Of a stretch of DNA of 64,000 bases, positions 44,168 through 52,516 are shown piece by piece. The first letter of the stretch is position 1. Each line of letters opens with the position of its first letter. Source of the DNA: Nonomuraea sp. SBT364 (lineage in GTDB: Bacteria; Actinomycetota; Actinomycetes; Streptosporangiales; Streptosporangiaceae); NCBI RefSeq assembly GCF_001083785.1, contig NZ_LAVL01000014.1, positions 43,540-107,539 on the forward strand, read 5' to 3'. The position numbers were made by a program, and so were the translations under genes. The notes below the pieces were generated by a model. The model saw only the letters and a program-made list of their open reading frames with translations, did no database searches and was not told where the DNA came from.

Positions 44168-46465
44168 ATGCCCTATCGCCCGCCTCTGGTCGCGCACGAG
44201 TACTTCGTGGCAGACCCGCCCGAGCTGCCGGTACGCGCGCACGGCGAGGGGGGACTGTCGGCGCTGACCACCGCCGAGCTGGTCGCCGCCGACGGGGCCG
44301 GGGTGATGCTGAAGGCCGTCACCACGGCAGAGGAGACGCTGGTCGTGCAGGTCGGCGTGGCCGGTGAGGGCGTGATCCGGGTGCGGCTGAGCGAGGACGC
44401 CGATGCCCGGCCACGGTCCGAGCGGGCGATCTCGCTGGTGAAGCCGGGCACGTTCGCGGGGGCGCGGGCGGAGTCCCTGGCCGACGGGCGCATCGTGGTG
44501 GACGCCGGGTCGCTGCGGGCCGAGATCCGGCTCGCGCCCTGGCAGCTGAGCTTCACCGACTCCTCCGGCGTCACGCTGGTGGAGCAGGATCGTGGGCACG
44601 TCGACATCAGCGGCCGGATGCGTACGCTGCCCTTCGGAAGGTCGTCGGCCAGTGGCGGGCCGGTGGCCTATCACGAGAGCTTCGCCGCCGCCCCCGACGA
44701 GGCGTTCGCCGGGTTCGGGGAGTCGTTCGCGCGGCTGGACAAGCGCGGGCAGCGGCCGGTGATGTGGAACTTCGACGCGTTCGGCGCCGAGTCGCAGCGG
44801 GCCTACAAGAACGTGCCGCTGTATCTGTCGAGCAAGGGCTACGGGGTGCTGGTCGACAGCGGCGCGCCGACCGAGTTCGACGTCTGCCAGTCCACGCACA
44901 GCGTCGTGCAGATCGTGGTGCCCGACGACGTGATGGACTACTACGTGATCGCCGGGCCGACGCCGCCGGAGGTGCTGGAGCGTTACGACCGGCTGACGTG
45001 CCGGCCGGAGCTGCCGCCGAAGTGGGCGTTCGGCACCTGGATCTCCTCCGGCTTCTGCGTCGACAGCCAGGAGCGGGTGCTGGCCAGGGCGCGCACGATC
45101 CGGGAGCGCGGCATCCCGTGTGACGTGCTGCATCTGGACACCTACTGGCAGGCCGACGGGCACTGGTCCGATCTGCGGTGGGATCCGGTGAACTTCCCGG
45201 ACCCGGAGGCGATGCTGACGGAGCTGGACGGGATGGGGTTCAAGGTCTGCCTGTGGATGAACCCGTACATCTCGCATCTGAGCCCGGCGTTCGCGGAGGC
45301 GGCTAATGCCGGATATTTCCTGAAGAACGCGGCGGGGGAGGCGTACGTCGCCGACACCTGGCACGGGTCGTTCCCCGCCTGCGGCATTCTCGACCTGACC
45401 CGGCCCGCCACGAAACGCTGGTTCCAGGATCGGCTGCGGGCGCTGCTGCGGCAGGGCGTCCAGGCGTTCAAGACGGACTTCGCCGAAGGTGTGCCCGCCG
45501 ACGCCGTCGCCTACAACGGGATGACCGGCACCGACCTGCACAACGTCTACACGCTGCTGTTCAACGACGCGGTCGCCGAGGTGACGCGCGAGGTGCACGG
45601 GCACAGCCTGGTGTGGGCGCGCTCGTCGTTCCTGGGCGGGCAGCGGCACAGCGCCCAGTGGAGCGGCGACACGTACACCAGCTATGCCGCGATGGGCAGC
45701 ACGATCCGGGGCGGGCTCGCGCACGGGCTGTCCGGGGTGCCGTTCTGGAGTCATGACGCGGGCGGGTTCACCGGCAGGCCGAGCGACGACCTGTTCGTGC
45801 GGTGGACGCAGTTCGGCGCGCTGTCGCCGCTGGTGCGGCTGCACGGCACCACGACGCGGGAGCCGTGGGAGTTCCCGGCCGTCGAGGCGCAGGCGGTGGA
45901 CGCGCTGAGGCTGCGCTATCGGCTGATGCCGTACCTCTACTCGGCCGCCGTCGAGGCGGCCAGGACGGGCGCGCCGATGATGCGCGCGCTCTGCGTGGAC
46001 CACCCGGCCGACCCGATCGCCTGGCAGGCCGACCTGGAGTACCTGCTCGGGCGTGACCTGCTGGTCGCGCCGATGACCTCGCCGGGCGGCACCCGCGACG
46101 TCTACCTGCCGGAAGGCGAGTGGGTGGACTACTGGACCGGGGAGACGCACGGCGGTGGGCGCTACCTGAGCGTCACCAAGCCGCTGGAGCAGATCCCGCT
46201 GTACGTGCGGCGCGGCGCGCTCATCCCGGTCGCCGAACCGGGGCAGACCGTGACGACGCCGGACACGATCACGCTGGTCGCCTTCGGGGGCGGCGACTGC
46301 CGCATGCGGATCCACGACACCGACGGCGACACCGCCGTCGTGGCAATCCGGGACGGCGACACGCTCCGCGTGACCGTCACCGGGCCGAAACGGGTCGCCG
46401 CCGTCGAGTTCGCCCCGGTGGCGGGCGCTCCCGGCCGGGCCGTCATCACCCAGGAGGGACCATGA
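44168..46465 (+). CDS. GH31 alpha-xylosidase
   Basis: A 765-residue intracellular glycoside hydrolase (no signal peptide) of the YicI-like alpha-xylosidase branch. It removes alpha-1,6-xylose from the non-reducing end of xyloglucan oligosaccharides. The catalytic nucleophile is Asp437 in FKTDFAEG and the acid/base is Asp501 in QWSGD. Also seen are WISSGF, the HLDTYWQADGHWSDLRWD segment (about 323-340) and the family N-terminal beta-sandwich. GH31 also has alpha-glucosidases, but KTDFAEG and the GH74 neighbour support xylosidase. AAGGAG lies upstream. It is the first gene of an operon with an importer and GH3. Confidence 0.88.
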   Translation: MPYRPPLVAHEYFVADPPELPVRAHGEGGLSALTTAELVAADGAGVMLKAVTTAEETLVVQVGVAGEGVIRVRLSEDADARPRSERAISLVKPGTFAGARAESLADGRIVVDAGSLRAEIRLAPWQLSFTDSSGVTLVEQDRGHVDISGRMRTLPFGRSSASGGPVAYHESFAAAPDEAFAGFGESFARLDKRGQRPVMWNFDAFGAESQRAYKNVPLYLSSKGYGVLVDSGAPTEFDVCQSTHSVVQIVVPDDVMDYYVIAGPTPPEVLERYDRLTCRPELPPKWAFGTWISSGFCVDSQERVLARARTIRERGIPCDVLHLDTYWQADGHWSDLRWDPVNFPDPEAMLTELDGMGFKVCLWMNPYISHLSPAFAEAANAGYFLKNAAGEAYVADTWHGSFPACGILDLTRPATKRWFQDRLRALLRQGVQAFKTDFAEGVPADAVAYNGMTGTDLHNVYTLLFNDAVAEVTREVHGHSLVWARSSFLGGQRHSAQWSGDTYTSYAAMGSTIRGGLAHGLSGVPFWSHDAGGFTGRPSDDLFVRWTQFGALSPLVRLHGTTTREPWEFPAVEAQAVDALRLRYRLMPYLYSAAVEAARTGAPMMRALCVDHPADPIAWQADLEYLLGRDLLVAPMTSPGGTRDVYLPEGEWVDYWTGETHGGGRYLSVTKPLEQIPLYVRRGALIPVAEPGQTVTTPDTITLVAFGGGDCRMRIHDTDGDTAVVAIRDGDTLRVTVTGPKRVAAVEFAPVAGAPGRAVITQEGP

Positions 46466-47760
46466 TCAAGAAGACTGGCGTGGCGGCGCTCGTGGCCGTG
46501 GCGCTCGCCCTGTCGGCATGCGGCGGCGGCGAGGAGTCGGCCGCCGACCCGAACCAGCCGCGCGTGCTCAAGCTCTGGCACTACGAGGCCGCCGAGAGCG
46601 CCATGGGCAAGGCGTGGGCCGAGGCGATCAAGAAGTTCGAGGCCACGCACCCGAACGTCAAGGTGCAGTTCGAGGAGAAGAGCTTCGAGCAGATCCAGAA
46701 GACGGCGAGCATGGTGCTCAACTCCGACGAGGCGCCCGACCTCATGGAGTACAACAAGGGCAACGCCACCGCCGGCCTGCTGTCCAAGCAGGGCCTCATC
46801 GCCGACATGAGCGAGGAGGTGACCAAGCGCGGCTGGGACAAGCTGCTGCCCGGCGGCCTGGCGACCACCGCCCGCTACGACGAGCGGGGCGTGATGGGCT
46901 CCGGCAAGTGGTTCGGCCTGCCCAACTACGGCGAGTTCGTGATGGTCTACTACAACAAGGACCTGTTCGAGAAGCACAAGGTCGACGTGCCGGCGACGTA
47001 CGAGGAGTTCACGGCCGCACTGGACACCTTCGTCAAGGCCGGCGTGACGCCCGTCTCGCTGGCGGGCGCCGAGTATCCGGCCCAGCAGATCGTCTACCAG
47101 CTCGCCCTCAGCAAGGCCAACCGCGCCTGGGTCGACGCCTTCCAGTCTTACCAGGGCAAGGTCGACTTCCAGGGCCCGGAGCTCACCTACGGCGCGACGA
47201 CGTTCGCCGACTGGGTGAAGAAGGGGTACGTCGACAAGAAGTCGTCCGGGCTGAAGGCCGAGGACATGGGCGTGGCGTTCATGAAGGGCGACTTCCCCGT
47301 CATGATCAGCGGAAGCTGGTGGTACGGCCGGGTCGCCGCGGAGGCCAAGGGCTTCGAGTGGGGCCACTTCCTGTTCCCCGGCTCGACGATGGCGCCCGGC
47401 TCCAGCGGCAACCTGTGGGTGGTGCCGGAGAAGTCGGAGAACAAGGACCTGGCCTACGACTTCATCGACATCACGATGAGCAAGGAGATCCAGAACCTGC
47501 TCGGCAACTCCGGCGGCGTCCCCGTCGCGGCCGACCCGGCGGCGATCACCGACGCGAAGAGCAAGGAGCTCATCGAGACGTTCAACAAGCTGACGGCGGC
47601 CGACGGGCTCGCCTTCTACCCCGACTGGCCCGCCCCGGGCTACTACGACGTCCTGGTCGCCGGCACGCAGCAGCTCATCAACGGCACCAAGGCCCCGGCC
47701 GAGGTGCTGACCGAGATCGCCGGGCCGTACGAAGACAACCTCGCCGACCTCGGAAACTAG
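46462..47760 (+). CDS. CUT1 sugar-binding lipoprotein
   Basis: A 432-residue extracellular receptor of a carbohydrate ABC importer. Signal with lipobox LALSAC, Cys20. The mature part starts VLKLWHYEAAES and includes family patterns FEEKSFEQIQ, GLPNYGEFVMVYYNKDLF (about 153-170) and MKGDFPVMISGSWWYG. The ATG overlaps the GH31 stop (ATGA). Co-operonic placement with alpha-xylosidase suggests it binds xyloglucan oligosaccharides. Confidence 0.9.
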   Translation: MIKKTGVAALVAVALALSACGGGEESAADPNQPRVLKLWHYEAAESAMGKAWAEAIKKFEATHPNVKVQFEEKSFEQIQKTASMVLNSDEAPDLMEYNKGNATAGLLSKQGLIADMSEEVTKRGWDKLLPGGLATTARYDERGVMGSGKWFGLPNYGEFVMVYYNKDLFEKHKVDVPATYEEFTAALDTFVKAGVTPVSLAGAEYPAQQIVYQLALSKANRAWVDAFQSYQGKVDFQGPELTYGATTFADWVKKGYVDKKSSGLKAEDMGVAFMKGDFPVMISGSWWYGRVAAEAKGFEWGHFLFPGSTMAPGSSGNLWVVPEKSENKDLAYDFIDITMSKEIQNLLGNSGGVPVAADPAAITDAKSKELIETFNKLTAADGLAFYPDWPAPGYYDVLVAGTQQLINGTKAPAEVLTEIAGPYEDNLADLGN

Positions 47761-48615
47761 ATGCGCAAGGGCTATTGGCTCTACCTGGTGCCCAGCCTGC
47801 TGCTGTTCCTGGGCGTCATCGTGGTGCCGTTCCTGATGAACCTGGGCGTGAGCTTCACCCGCTGGTCGGGAGTGGGCACGCCCAGGTGGGTCGGGCTGGA
47901 CAACTACGTCAGGCTGCTGGACGACGAGCGTTTCTGGCTGTCGTTCCAGAACAACGTCGCGCTGATCGTCGCCATGGCGATCGTGCCGACCGCGATCGGG
48001 CTGGTGCTGGCCGCCGCGCTGTTCGACTACATCGGCAAGCGGTTCGGCACCCGCACGGCGGCGGCGCTGCGGGCCATGTACTACCTGCCGCAGGTGCTGC
48101 CGGTCGCGGTGGCCGGCGTGGTGTGGGGCTGGATGCTGCACCCGTCGTACGGGGCGGTCAACCAGGCGTTCGGGCTGGAGCTCGACTGGCTGGGCGATCC
48201 CGATCTGGCGCTGGCCACGGTCATGGCCGTCATGGTCTGGTTCCAGCTCGGCTACCCGGTGGTGATCTTCATGGCGGGGCTGCAGCGCGTGGACCCGGCC
48301 TACTACGAGGCGGCCGAGCTCGACGGAGCGTCCTGGTGGCGCAAGGTGTGGCACATCACCGTTCCGCAGATCCGGCCGGAGATCTTCGTCGTGCTGCTGA
48401 CCTGTACGATCGCCGCGCTGAAGGTGTTCGGGCCGATCTTCGTGCTCACGCGCGGCGGGCCGGGCAACGCCACGATGGTGCCCTCGTACTTCTCGTACCT
48501 GAACTTCTTCCAGAAGAGCAACGTCGGGTACGGGTCGGCCATCGCCACGGTGCTCGCGCTGATCATCGTCGTGGTGACGTTCCTGTTCCTGCGCGTGCAG
48601 GAGCGTGAGCGATGA
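47761..48615 (+). CDS. CUT1 sugar importer permease (MalF-like)
   Basis: A 284-residue inner-membrane protein with six hydrophobic helices. The ATPase-contact (EAA) loop reads YYEAAELDGASWWRKVWHI (about 181-199). It begins with the base after the receptor stop (TAGATG). It pairs with the next permease. No ATPase gene is in the operon. Confidence 0.9.
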   Translation: MRKGYWLYLVPSLLLFLGVIVVPFLMNLGVSFTRWSGVGTPRWVGLDNYVRLLDDERFWLSFQNNVALIVAMAIVPTAIGLVLAAALFDYIGKRFGTRTAAALRAMYYLPQVLPVAVAGVVWGWMLHPSYGAVNQAFGLELDWLGDPDLALATVMAVMVWFQLGYPVVIFMAGLQRVDPAYYEAAELDGASWWRKVWHITVPQIRPEIFVVLLTCTIAALKVFGPIFVLTRGGPGNATMVPSYFSYLNFFQKSNVGYGSAIATVLALIIVVVTFLFLRVQERER

Positions 48616-49433
48616 GGGGCCCGGGGCGCTGGGCCGTGCTCGCGGCCCTGGTCATGCTGGCCGTGGTGATGGTGTTCCCGTTCCTGATCGTGGCGCTCAA
48701 CGCGGTCAAGTCACCCGAGGAGTACAGCTCGGAAGGGCCGCTGAGCCTGCCCGACGGGCTCTACCTCCAGGGCATCGCGGACTTCTGGAACCGGGTGGAC
48801 TTCGGCGAGAAGCTCGTCAACAGCCTGCTGATCAGCGGGTCGGTTGCGGTGCTCGCGGTGGTGCTGTCGGTGCTCAACGCGTACGCGCTCGGCATCGGGC
48901 GGGTGCGCGGCCGGCTGTCGATCCTGGTGCTGTTCCTGGTGGCCAACACGCTGCCGCAGGAGGCGCTCGCCTACCCGCTGTACTACCTGGCCAAGGAGCT
49001 CGGGCTCTACGACACCAGGCTGTCGATGATCATCATCTTCACCGTGATCCAGGCGGCCTTCGGGACGTACCTGCTCAGCGCGGTGCTGGGCCAGTTCCCC
49101 AGGGAGATCCTGGAGGCGGCGGAGATCGACGGCGCCGGCCGGTTCCGGGCGCTGACCCGGATCGTGGTGCCGATCAGCAGGCCGACGCTGAGCGTGCTGA
49201 TGATCTTCTTCTTCATCTGGACCTGGAACGAGTTCTTCCTACCGCTGATCTTCCTGATCTCCAACGACAACCAGACGGTGCCGGTCGCCCTCGGCGTGCT
49301 GCAGGGGGAGAGGTACATGGACGCGACCATGTCCAGCGCCTCGGCCCTGCTGGGCATCGTCCCGGCCGTCGTGTTCTTCCTGATCTTCCAGCGCACGCTC
49401 ACCCGAGGCATCACGGTCGGCGCCGTGAAGTGA
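48612..49433 (+). CDS. CUT1 sugar importer permease (MalG-like)
   Basis: A 273-residue partner permease; EAA loop EILEAAEIDGAGRFRALTRI (about 164-183), six helices, ATGA overlap with the upstream gene. Like most actinobacterial CUT1 systems the ATPase must come from elsewhere, probably the shared MsiK-type protein. Confidence 0.9.
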   Translation: MRGPGRWAVLAALVMLAVVMVFPFLIVALNAVKSPEEYSSEGPLSLPDGLYLQGIADFWNRVDFGEKLVNSLLISGSVAVLAVVLSVLNAYALGIGRVRGRLSILVLFLVANTLPQEALAYPLYYLAKELGLYDTRLSMIIIFTVIQAAFGTYLLSAVLGQFPREILEAAEIDGAGRFRALTRIVVPISRPTLSVLMIFFFIWTWNEFFLPLIFLISNDNQTVPVALGVLQGERYMDATMSSASALLGIVPAVVFFLIFQRTLTRGITVGAVK

Positions 49434-49459
49434 GCCTCCCGTACCGAGGAGACACCCCC

Positions 49460-52342
49460 ATGTCCATACGGTTATGCCTGGCCGCCGCCCTGGCCGCCTC
49501 GCTGCTCACCGCACCGGCCGCGCACGCGGCCGCCGAGCCGGCCTTCCGCGATCCGGGGCTGCCGCTGGAGCAGCGGGTGGCCGACCTGCTGGGCCGGCTC
49601 ACGCTGCCGGAGAAACTCGGCATGCTGCACCAGTCGCAGCCGGCCATCCCCAGGCTCGGCATCCCGTACCACAAGAACGGGACCGAGGCGCTGCACGGCG
49701 TCGCCTGGTCCAACCACCGCGACGACAACTGGAACATGAAGCTCGCGAGCGGCACCGTGTTCCCGCAGGCCGTGGGCCTGGCCAGCACCTGGGACCCGGA
49801 GCTGGTCAAGCGGGTCGGCGACGTCGTCGGCGACGAGGCGCGCGGCTACAACGCGCTCGACCCGGTCCTGTGGGGCCTGCAGCTGTGGGCGCCGGTCGTC
49901 GACCCGCTGCGCGACCCGCGCGCCGGCCGCAACGAGGAGGGCTACTCGGAGGACCCGCTGCTCAGCGGCGCCATGGCCACCGCCTACGGCAAGGGCCTGC
50001 AGGGTGACGACCCGTTCTACCTCAAGACCGCGCCCGTCCTGAAGCACTACCTGGGCTACAACAACGAGACCGACCGCAGCCTCACCTCCTCCAACCTGAC
50101 GCCGAAGCTCAAGCACGAGTACTACGAGCAGGCGTTCAAGCAGGCGATCTCGGCCGACGCCGCGACCGGCGTGATGGCCTCCTACAACCTGGTCAACGGC
50201 CGGCCCAACCACGTCAACACCGACCTGAACGAGGTCGTCCGCTCCTGGACTGACAAGACGCTCTACAACGTCAGCGACGCCTGGGGGCCGCACGCGCTCA
50301 CGGACCCGGAGAAGTACTTCGACAACAAGCCCGAGGCGTTCGCCGCCGTGCTCAAGTCGGGGCAGGACAGCTTCACCATCGACGGCAGCGACTCCGGGCC
50401 GCTGGTGCAGAACCTGACGATCGCGCTGGACCGGGGCCTCATCACCGAGGCGGACGTGGACAGGGCCGTGGGACACGCGCTGTCGGTGCGGTTCCGGCTC
50501 GGGCACTTCGACCCGGACGGGGGCCCGTACAAGGACATCGGGCCCGAGGTGATCAACAGCGCCGAGCACCAGCGGCTCAACCGGGAGACCGCCGGCAAGG
50601 CGGCGGTGCTCCTGCGCAACTCCGGCGTGCTGCCGCTGAAGGACCCCGGGTCGGCGGCCGTGGTCGGCCCGCTGGCGGACAGGCTCTACGGCGACTGGTA
50701 CGCGGGCACCATGCCGTACCAGGTCACGCCGCTCGACGGGGTCAAGGAGCGCGTCTCCGACGTGACCACCGCCGAGGGGCTGGAGCGGATCGCCCTCAAG
50801 CATCTCGGCTCCGGTAAGTACCTCACCGCCACCGGCACCGGCCCCGACGACAACGCCGCGCTGGCCGACAGCACGCCGACGGCCGCCTCGCAGTGGGACC
50901 TCACCGACTGGGTCGGCGGCGTCTCCACGCTGCGCAACGCCGGCAACGGCAAGCTGCTCGGCGGCGACTGGCGCTCGCTCGACACCGACGACGACGAGCC
51001 CAACGGCTGGTACGTCCAGCAGCAGTTCGCGCTGGAGAAGCAGGGCGACGGCAGCTACCTCGTCCGGTACGCCGGGTTCGAGAACGTCGAGGGCTGGTAC
51101 GGCCTGCGCGACCCGTACGTGACCGTGAACGCCGACGGGACGCCCGGACTGGCGCCCAAGGCGCAGGCGGCGCGGTTCGCCAAGGAGGTCGTCTCCGACG
51201 GTGTCGCCGCGGCCGCCGAGCAGGCCCGCAAGGCCGACGTCGCCGTCGTGGTCGTCGGCAGCCACCCGTGGGTGCAGGGCCGCGAGTTCCACGACCGCGA
51301 CGACCTCCGGCTCGGCGAGGGCCAGCTGCGGCTCATCGAGGCCGTGCGCGAGGCCAACCCGAAGACCGTCGTGGTGCTGGAGACCAGCTATCCGGTGATC
51401 GTGGACGCGCCGACGCTGCTGTGGACCACGCACGCCGGAGCCGAGACCGGGCACGCCGTCGCCGACGTGCTCTTCGGCGACGTCAACCCGGCCGGGCGGC
51501 TCACCCAGACCTGGTACGCCACCGACGACCTGCCGAGCATCCTGGACTACGACCTGGCCAAGACCGGCATGACGTACCTGTACCACGAGGGCCGGGAGCT
51601 CTACCCGTTCGGCCACGGCCTCAGCTACACCACGTTCGGCTACCAGGGCCTGCGGGTGCGCGGCGACGAGGTGAGCGTCAAGGTCACCAACACCGGCCGG
51701 GTCACCGGCGAGGAGGTCGTCCAGCTCTACACCCACCAGCGCAGGTCCCGCTTCGACCAGCCGGTCAAGCGGCTGCGCGGCTTCGAGCGGATCACGCTGG
51801 CGCCGGGCGAGTCCAGGACGGTCACGTTCCCGCTGGCCAAGGCGGACCTGGCCGTGTGGGACCACACCCGTGAGCGGTGGGCCGTCGAGTCCGCCACCCA
51901 CGACGTGCTGGTCGGCTCCTCCTCCGACCGCATCCGCCAGCGCACCACGCTGCGGGTCAAGGGCGAGACGATCCCGGCTCGCGACCTGACGCGGACGACC
52001 CGGGCGATGAACTTCGACGACTACTCGGGTGTCACGTTCGCCGACGAGAACAAGGTCGCCGGCGACGTCGTCGCGGGGTCCGGCGGCGACTGGATCTCCT
52101 TCACCGACGCCGTCTACGGCGGCGCGCTGACGGCGGGGGCCGCCTCGGTGGCGGGCGGCTCGATCGAGGTGCGGCGCGGCTCGCCGACCGGCGCCCTCCT
52201 GACCACCGTCCAGGTCCCGGCCACCGGTGGTGTGTACGAGTACGCGACCGCCACGGCCTCGCTCAAACCCGGCAAGGGCGACCTGTACCTGGTGTTCAAG
52301 GGCGACCTCCGGCTCAGGGACGTGACGCTCGCTCGCAGATAA
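49460..52342 (+). CDS. Secreted GH3 glycosidase with central insert and CBM6-like tail
   Basis: A 960-residue exported enzyme. Signal peptide (MSIRLCLAAALAASLLTAPA, cut about residue 24). GH3 N-domain about 30-330, with NEEGYSEDP, KHYLGYNNETDR (about 194-205) and the nucleophile Asp in NVSDAWGP (about 272-279). A beta-rich insert of about 140 residues (about 440-575), looking like a fascin/ricin-type trefoil, lies within the C-domain. A fibronectin-III-like part follows (about 730-840), and the end (about 853-960) is CBM6-like. Beta-glucosidase or beta-xylosidase cannot be told apart from sequence alone. In the locus it would trim xyloglucan outside the cell. ATG 49460 follows GAGGAG. Confidence 0.88.
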   Translation: MSIRLCLAAALAASLLTAPAAHAAAEPAFRDPGLPLEQRVADLLGRLTLPEKLGMLHQSQPAIPRLGIPYHKNGTEALHGVAWSNHRDDNWNMKLASGTVFPQAVGLASTWDPELVKRVGDVVGDEARGYNALDPVLWGLQLWAPVVDPLRDPRAGRNEEGYSEDPLLSGAMATAYGKGLQGDDPFYLKTAPVLKHYLGYNNETDRSLTSSNLTPKLKHEYYEQAFKQAISADAATGVMASYNLVNGRPNHVNTDLNEVVRSWTDKTLYNVSDAWGPHALTDPEKYFDNKPEAFAAVLKSGQDSFTIDGSDSGPLVQNLTIALDRGLITEADVDRAVGHALSVRFRLGHFDPDGGPYKDIGPEVINSAEHQRLNRETAGKAAVLLRNSGVLPLKDPGSAAVVGPLADRLYGDWYAGTMPYQVTPLDGVKERVSDVTTAEGLERIALKHLGSGKYLTATGTGPDDNAALADSTPTAASQWDLTDWVGGVSTLRNAGNGKLLGGDWRSLDTDDDEPNGWYVQQQFALEKQGDGSYLVRYAGFENVEGWYGLRDPYVTVNADGTPGLAPKAQAARFAKEVVSDGVAAAAEQARKADVAVVVVGSHPWVQGREFHDRDDLRLGEGQLRLIEAVREANPKTVVVLETSYPVIVDAPTLLWTTHAGAETGHAVADVLFGDVNPAGRLTQTWYATDDLPSILDYDLAKTGMTYLYHEGRELYPFGHGLSYTTFGYQGLRVRGDEVSVKVTNTGRVTGEEVVQLYTHQRRSRFDQPVKRLRGFERITLAPGESRTVTFPLAKADLAVWDHTRERWAVESATHDVLVGSSSDRIRQRTTLRVKGETIPARDLTRTTRAMNFDDYSGVTFADENKVAGDVVAGSGGDWISFTDAVYGGALTAGAASVAGGSIEVRRGSPTGALLTTVQVPATGGVYEYATATASLKPGKGDLYLVFKGDLRLRDVTLARR

Positions 52343-52360
52343 GTTCGTTGTCCATCCAAA
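52338..52360 (-). promoter_or_regulatory. Regulon element B before GH74
   Basis: Read on the minus strand this 23-bp element matches element A at 17 of 23 positions without gaps. The shared core is GGACA with flanking TTTGG and GAAC. It overlaps the GH3 stop codon and lies 157 bases before the GH74 start, so GH74 probably has its own repressed promoter. Confidence 0.65.
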
Positions 52361-52516
52361 CTATTGACCTCGATCGTCGCCTGTGTGAGCCTCTGTGTTA
52401 GCTCATGCGCGCGAGGCGCGGCGACGGTCAGGGTCCTGCAACCTGGTTCGTGCATGGCGGTCTGTCTGTTCGTCCTCGGGTGCGCCTGCGGCGTGCCCGG
52501 AAAGGGAGAGCCGCTC